In this document: positions 60,933-64,000 of the stretch, piece after piece
How positions within the stretch are numbered: position 1 is the stretch's first letter
Layout of the letters: every line of letters starts with the position of its first letter
From: Streptomyces sp. NWU339
GTDB lineage: Bacteria > Actinomycetota > Actinomycetes > Streptomycetales > Streptomycetaceae
Direction of reading: 5' to 3'
NCBI RefSeq assembly: GCF_003143855.1
Contig: NZ_QFRK01000022.1
Span: 62,001-126,000 of the forward strand
Length of the DNA: 64,000 nt
The notes under the pieces: model-generated
The model's input: the letters and a program-made list of their open reading frames with translations, nothing else
What the model was told of the DNA's origin: nothing
The model's database searches: none
Position numbers and translations under genes: made by a program

Positions 60933-61586
60933 TCAGCCATCGCCGGACTCCGGGGCCGTGCCCGGCTCGCGGAGGACGTCGGCGTAGTAGCGGCGGCGTT
61001 GCGCGAGGAGCGTGGTGACGTCGTCGTCGGTCACCTCGGCGAGTTCCTGAAGGTGTCCCAGTAGGTTGTCCTGTTGTTCGTGGCCGGAGCCGACGACATA
61101 GGCGATCGTGCCGGTCGTTCCTCCCCCGGCGAACAAGAGCCGGTGGGGCAGACCGCACCAGGTGTCGAAGCTGGCGGTGATCGCCTGCCACAGGCGCCAG
61201 ACGTCGTCGGGCCGGCGGTGCTCGGCGAGCAGGAGCGCGGCGGCCTCGATGGTGTGGCTGAAGCCCCAGCAGTGGCGGTGGAACCGCATCTCCTGGTCCA
61301 GCAGGAAGCGGGCGAAGTCGTGGTCGACCGGCCCCGGGGTGAGGATGAGCGCGTCCAGGACGTCCCTGCGGTCCTTCCACCACCGGTCCAGGGGCAGGCC
61401 GGCCTCGTCGTGGGCCGCTTCGAACTGCAGGAGGTCCCAGCGCTCAGGGTCCTCTGTCCACCAGGCGGGTCCGAGGGTGTTGGCCGTGTGGGCACCCGTT
61501 TCGTCAGGAATGGCGATCTCCCTGATGACGGGGTGTGCGGGCCTGCGTCTGAGACAAGGCGATGCGACGCCGGGCGAGATCGACAT
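60933..61586 (-). CDS. Hypothetical helical protein overlapping the S1-domain gene
   Basis: A 217-residue protein of mostly helical character: LDRWWKDRRDVLDALIL, FARFLLDQEMRFHRHCWGFSHTIEAAALLLAEH, WRLWQAITASFDTWCGLPHRLLFAGG and DNLLGHLQELAEV (short motifs quoted separately). No family is recognised. The only in-frame ATG lies at 61586, inside the S1-domain gene (83-nt overlap), and the first 20 residues would be the out-of-frame copy of its tail. An ATT preceded by GGGAGA near 61512 is a possible non-canonical start giving IPDETGAHTAN. Third gene of the operon. Confidence 0.65.
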   Translation of the reverse strand: MSISPGVASPCLRRRPAHPVIREIAIPDETGAHTANTLGPAWWTEDPERWDLLQFEAAHDEAGLPLDRWWKDRRDVLDALILTPGPVDHDFARFLLDQEMRFHRHCWGFSHTIEAAALLLAEHRRPDDVWRLWQAITASFDTWCGLPHRLLFAGGGTTGTIAYVVGSGHEQQDNLLGHLQELAEVTDDDVTTLLAQRRRYYADVLREPGTAPESGDG

Positions 61587-63009
61587 CGATGATCTTCACG
61601 GTAAGGGCGTCGCCAACCTCGACGACGCCTCCGGTCGATTCATCCAACTCGCCAGCGTGCACGAGTCCTTCGAAGCCGTCCTCTCGGTCTTCGATGCGTA
61701 CGAAGACGCCGAACGGCACGATCTTGGTGACCGGTCCGGTGACCACCTGCCCGATCCGCTGCGCCACCTGCGGCCACGGGTCTTCCTGCACTGCTCGGAG
61801 CGACAGCGGCACCCGTTCCCGGACCATGTCGACGTCGAGGACCTCGGCTGTGATCTGCTGGCCGACACTGACGACGTCGGACGGGTGGTCGATCGGCCGC
61901 CAGGACAGCTCCGGAATGTTGATCATCGCGGTGAAGCCGCCGATGTCCACGAAGGTGACGCCGAAGCCGGCGATGGACGTCACCGTGCCGGTGACGACCT
62001 GGCCGCGCCGCAGAGTCTTCAGGAACGCCCAGTCCCGGTCGCTGGGCGTCGGCTCGGTCTGCCAGCGTGCGCGGAGAACCCCATCGCTGTCCGGCAGCAC
62101 AGCGGTGAACAGAGGCTGACGCTCATCGGCATACATGGATACGACGCCGACAGCACACGCGCCGGCGATCTCGGAGGTCACTGCCTCGAACTGGGTCTCG
62201 TCCACGACCGCGCTGGTGATTCGCCCGTCCTCGTCCTCCCAGATGACTTCCGCCAGGCCCTCCTCGGGCAGAGCGGCCACGGCCGCGGCGACGTCGGTGA
62301 GCAGGTCCGGCCAGACCGCCAGCTGCGCGCGAGGGGTCAGCTGGGCGCGCACCGCCTCGATGTTGTCGCGGGTGAGGCGGTGCCACCGGGAGGCGTTTCC
62401 GACGTAGGTCTCCTCCAAGAACGTGGCGCGGTGGGCGCTGACCACCCAGTGCAGGCGGGCCCAGAAGTCGGCGTCGGCCGGGCGCTGCACGTACGCGGGG
62501 TCGTCGGGGGCGAAGTCGTACGGTGATGCGTCCAGGCGTTCCGGGAACAGGCCGAGCGCGCGGGTACGGGCCAGCGCCGCTTCGCAGGGGCGGCTGCTGC
62601 CGACGTAGAGGTACTGGTCCCAGCCGACGTGCACCGCGAATGCCCCCTCCGCTTCCAGGCTGCACCAGGCACCGTGGTCGCGGAGCATGGCCCGGACGAG
62701 TTCCAGGCCGACGGCGATCGGCACCAGCGCACCGTCGTGGAACCCGGTGAGGCCGGCTGGGAAGAGGTCGACCAGGCCATAGCCGTCGACCGGTGGCTCC
62801 AGGCCGAAGTGGGCGAAGCCTCCGATCTGCGGCTCGCGGATGGCCAGATGCTCGACACCGGTCTCTTCGGCGAAGGCGGCGACCGCTCGCAGGTAGGTGG
62901 CTTCGACCGGTCCGTGGTCGCTGATCGCTGGTTCAGTGCCGGCGTAGTGGCCGTGCTGATCGCGGTCGGCCGGGTCGTACTTGGTGACCCGGTAGACGTA
63001 GGGCAGCAC
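61504..63009 (-). CDS. Mobile-element protein with two S1 domains copied from ribosomal protein S1
   Basis: A 501-residue protein. Residues 1-335 form an unrecognised region (YRVTKYDPADRDQHGHYAG, ATYLRAVAAFAEETG, QYLYVGSSRPCEAALARTRALG, HRATFLEETYVGN). Residues 336-405 and about 414-490 are two S1 RNA-binding domains. They match domains 3 and 4 of the rpsA product here: ELSWRPIDHPSDVV against ELSWKHIDHPSEVV, EVLDVDMVRERVPLSL against EVLDVDMDRERVSLSL, the linker QEDPWPQ against QEDPWQQ, and IIDVDLARRRIALS against VIDIDLERRRISLS. GTG 63009 starts one base after the recombinase stop, so the two are coupled. Ribosome or mRNA binding is inferred. Confidence 0.9.
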   Translation of the reverse strand: MLPYVYRVTKYDPADRDQHGHYAGTEPAISDHGPVEATYLRAVAAFAEETGVEHLAIREPQIGGFAHFGLEPPVDGYGLVDLFPAGLTGFHDGALVPIAVGLELVRAMLRDHGAWCSLEAEGAFAVHVGWDQYLYVGSSRPCEAALARTRALGLFPERLDASPYDFAPDDPAYVQRPADADFWARLHWVVSAHRATFLEETYVGNASRWHRLTRDNIEAVRAQLTPRAQLAVWPDLLTDVAAAVAALPEEGLAEVIWEDEDGRITSAVVDETQFEAVTSEIAGACAVGVVSMYADERQPLFTAVLPDSDGVLRARWQTEPTPSDRDWAFLKTLRRGQVVTGTVTSIAGFGVTFVDIGGFTAMINIPELSWRPIDHPSDVVSVGQQITAEVLDVDMVRERVPLSLRAVQEDPWPQVAQRIGQVVTGPVTKIVPFGVFVRIEDREDGFEGLVHAGELDESTGGVVEVGDALTVKIIDVDLARRRIALSQTQARTPRHQGDRHS

Positions 63010-63010
63010 G

Positions 63011-63613
63011 TCACTGCCCCACAGAGGGCGAATGCGCGGGCGCGTTCTGGTGGCGTTCCAGGACGCGGTAGACCGTGGCGCGGCTGACGGAGAAGAGCTC
63101 GGCGAGGTCGGCGATGGTGTGCTCGCCGGACTGGTGCTGCTGGACCAGGTGGCTCTGCTGGCGGGCGGTGAGCTTGGGCTGCTTCCCCTTGAGTTTGCCC
63201 TTGGCCCGCGCCACCGCCATGCCTTCTCGGGTGCGCATGCGCAGCAGGTCGACCTCGAACTCGGCGAAGGTGGCCAAGATGTTGAAGAACATCTTGCCCA
63301 TCGGGTCGGCGGGGTCGTACAGGGTGCCGCCCAGCGAGAGCTTGACGCCGCGGGCGGTGAGCGAGTCGCCGATGTCGCGGGCGTCGGGTACCGAGCGTGC
63401 GAGGCGGTCGAGCTTCGGGACGACGAGGGTGTCGCCGGCACGCACGGCCGCGAGAGCCTGGGCCAGGCCGGGCCGGTCGCGGTTGGTTCCGGTCAGCCCG
63501 TGGTCCAGGTAGATCCGGTCCTCGGGAACGTCCAGGCTGAGCAGGATCTCGCGCTGGGCGGTGAGATCCTGCTTGTCCAGACTGCATCTCGCGTAGCCGA
63601 CGCGTTCACTCAT
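63011..63613 (-). CDS. Serine recombinase of the resolvase/invertase family
   Basis: A 200-residue serine recombinase. The catalytic Ser11 is in YARCS, and the active-site arginines lie in KLDRLARS. ADPMGKMFFNILATFAEFEVDL is the dimer/E-helix region. A C-terminal helix-turn-helix (HTIADLAELFSVSRATVYRVL, near 164-184) binds DNA. It is the size of a Tn3-type resolvase or DNA invertase. It opens the leftward operon; the S1-domain gene starts one base after its stop. ATG 63613 begins MSERVGYARC. A dyad lies just upstream at 63623-63648. Confidence 0.92.
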   Translation of the reverse strand: MSERVGYARCSLDKQDLTAQREILLSLDVPEDRIYLDHGLTGTNRDRPGLAQALAAVRAGDTLVVPKLDRLARSVPDARDIGDSLTARGVKLSLGGTLYDPADPMGKMFFNILATFAEFEVDLLRMRTREGMAVARAKGKLKGKQPKLTARQQSHLVQQHQSGEHTIADLAELFSVSRATVYRVLERHQNAPAHSPSVGQ

Positions 63614-63965
63614 GCCCGGAGCGTACGGTAAGCCCCCGCTGACCGTACAGATCACCGGACACCCTAAATGAGACGCCGTCAGCGCATCCGGACGCTCACC
63701 CACTCCGTGAACGGCGCAGCGGCACGCCCGCAGACGGACAGACCGTGCATGGACTTCTGATATGGGGGGGCTTATCCGGACTCCACAGCGGACGGCCCGC
63801 GCAGAAGCCGCAATCCGCTACATGACGGTCAGTCGTTTCCGGGATGTCCGCCCCGGTTTTTGTCGGATCGTCACGCCGTAATACCTCTAAAACCGGCGCT
63901 CCGGGAAGCTGTCCTCTTTCCGTCCCCGTGGTCTGGTCGTGCCCGTGAGGCAGGCACAGGTGGAG
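63614..63965. other. Upstream region of the recombinase, possible recombination site
   Basis: A 352-bp stretch without genes. It contains the GTACGGT/ACCGTAC dyad (63623-63648) immediately before the recombinase, a run of seven G at about 63763-63769 followed by CTTATCCGG, and an AT-rich patch near 63885-63905. The G-run with CTTA resembles the start of some transposon ends, but no matching inverted copy was found on the left side. Confidence 0.45.
63623..63648. promoter_or_regulatory. Dyad upstream of the recombinase gene (possible res subsite or operator)
   Basis: GTACGGT and ACCGTAC are 7-bp inverted repeats separated by 12 bp, total 26 bp, starting 10 nt upstream of the recombinase start. 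Resolvase subsites are dyads of about 25-34 bp placed next to the resolvase gene, and resolvases often repress themselves by binding there. Confidence 0.4.
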
Positions 63966-64000
63966 TCAGCCCCAGTCGCCGTTGATCCACGCGAGCAGGC
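63966..64000 (-). CDS. C-terminal tip of a gene entering from the right edge
   Basis: On the minus strand the last 33 bases read LLAWINGDWG followed by a TGA stop at 63966-63968. The codons have strong GC third positions and no stop, so this may be the end of a real gene that lies outside the window. Far too short to identify. Confidence 0.3.
   Translation of the reverse strand, partial: LLAWINGDWG

Noticed and set aside
1..64000. CRISPR arrays, rRNA genes, intact insertion sequences and biosynthetic clusters
   Set aside because: I saw no regularly spaced repeats, no rRNA-like sequence, no complete transposase, and no polyketide or peptide synthase modules.

Overview
The window is chromosomal DNA from a high-GC actinomycete, almost certainly Streptomyces. 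Third codon positions are nearly always G or C, GTG and TTG starts are common, and the run of chorismate mutase, pepN, pyk, an ANTAR response regulator, a liv transporter, polA, rpsA and coaE matches the conserved core order I recall from Streptomyces chromosomes such as S. coelicolor (remembered, not searched).

Region 1 (1-12.7 kb) is core metabolism: an edge-truncated HExxH protein, a monofunctional chorismate mutase, aminopeptidase N, pyruvate kinase, a LAGLIDADG-like helix-turn-helix protein beside a 74-nt tRNA gene with a CAA anticodon, a PdtaR-like ANTAR regulator, and a complete branched-chain amino acid ABC transporter (livF, livG, livM, livH, binding protein) read leftward. Region 2 (12.7-31 kb) holds a decayed lipoprotein gene, a hotdog thioesterase, a YdeP-type molybdopterin oxidoreductase, polA, a DUF4184 membrane protein, a secreted lytic transglycosylase, HrpB helicase, a methyltransferase, rpsA with a structured leader, a PAC2 protein, coaE and a small TPR protein. 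Region 3 (31-39.5 kb) carries a DUF6343 protein, a second methyltransferase, an S4 RNA-binding protein, family 5 uracil-DNA glycosylase, proline iminopeptidase, a GNAT/RidA pair and a large secreted subtilisin, separated by strong hairpins including a perfect 52-bp palindrome.

Region 4 (39.8-49.9 kb) is a candidate genome-defence island: a nucleotidyltransferase converging on a leftward two-gene unit made of a 2296-residue SF2 helicase with zinc clusters and a C-terminal PD-(D/E)xK/Vsr-like nuclease region, and a UvrD-type SF1 helicase whose N-terminus looks like a RelE/ParE toxin fold.

Region 5 (50.3-59.6 kb) is variable DNA: a flavin monooxygenase resembling trimethylamine monooxygenase, a LysR remnant, a DUF3592 protein, an SDR, a chimeric ORF ending in a PIN-like tail, a membrane-anchored unknown protein, an ECF sigma factor overlapping a membrane partner gene, and a lipoprotein. 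Region 6 (59.7-63.7 kb) is a mobile-element relic: a Tn3-type transposase fragment and a leftward operon opened by a serine recombinase. Its second gene encodes a protein whose C-terminal third closely copies S1 domains 3 and 4 of the ribosomal protein S1 encoded 34 kb away. I consider that operon and the helicase pair the best candidates for undescribed biology.

Eight genes here (chorismate mutase, pyk, polA, the 140-aa gene at 20143, coaE, the S4 gene, the uracil-DNA glycosylase gene, pip) carry a TAnnnT or CAGGAT hexamer 6-8 nt before the start codon, which suggests leaderless transcription.
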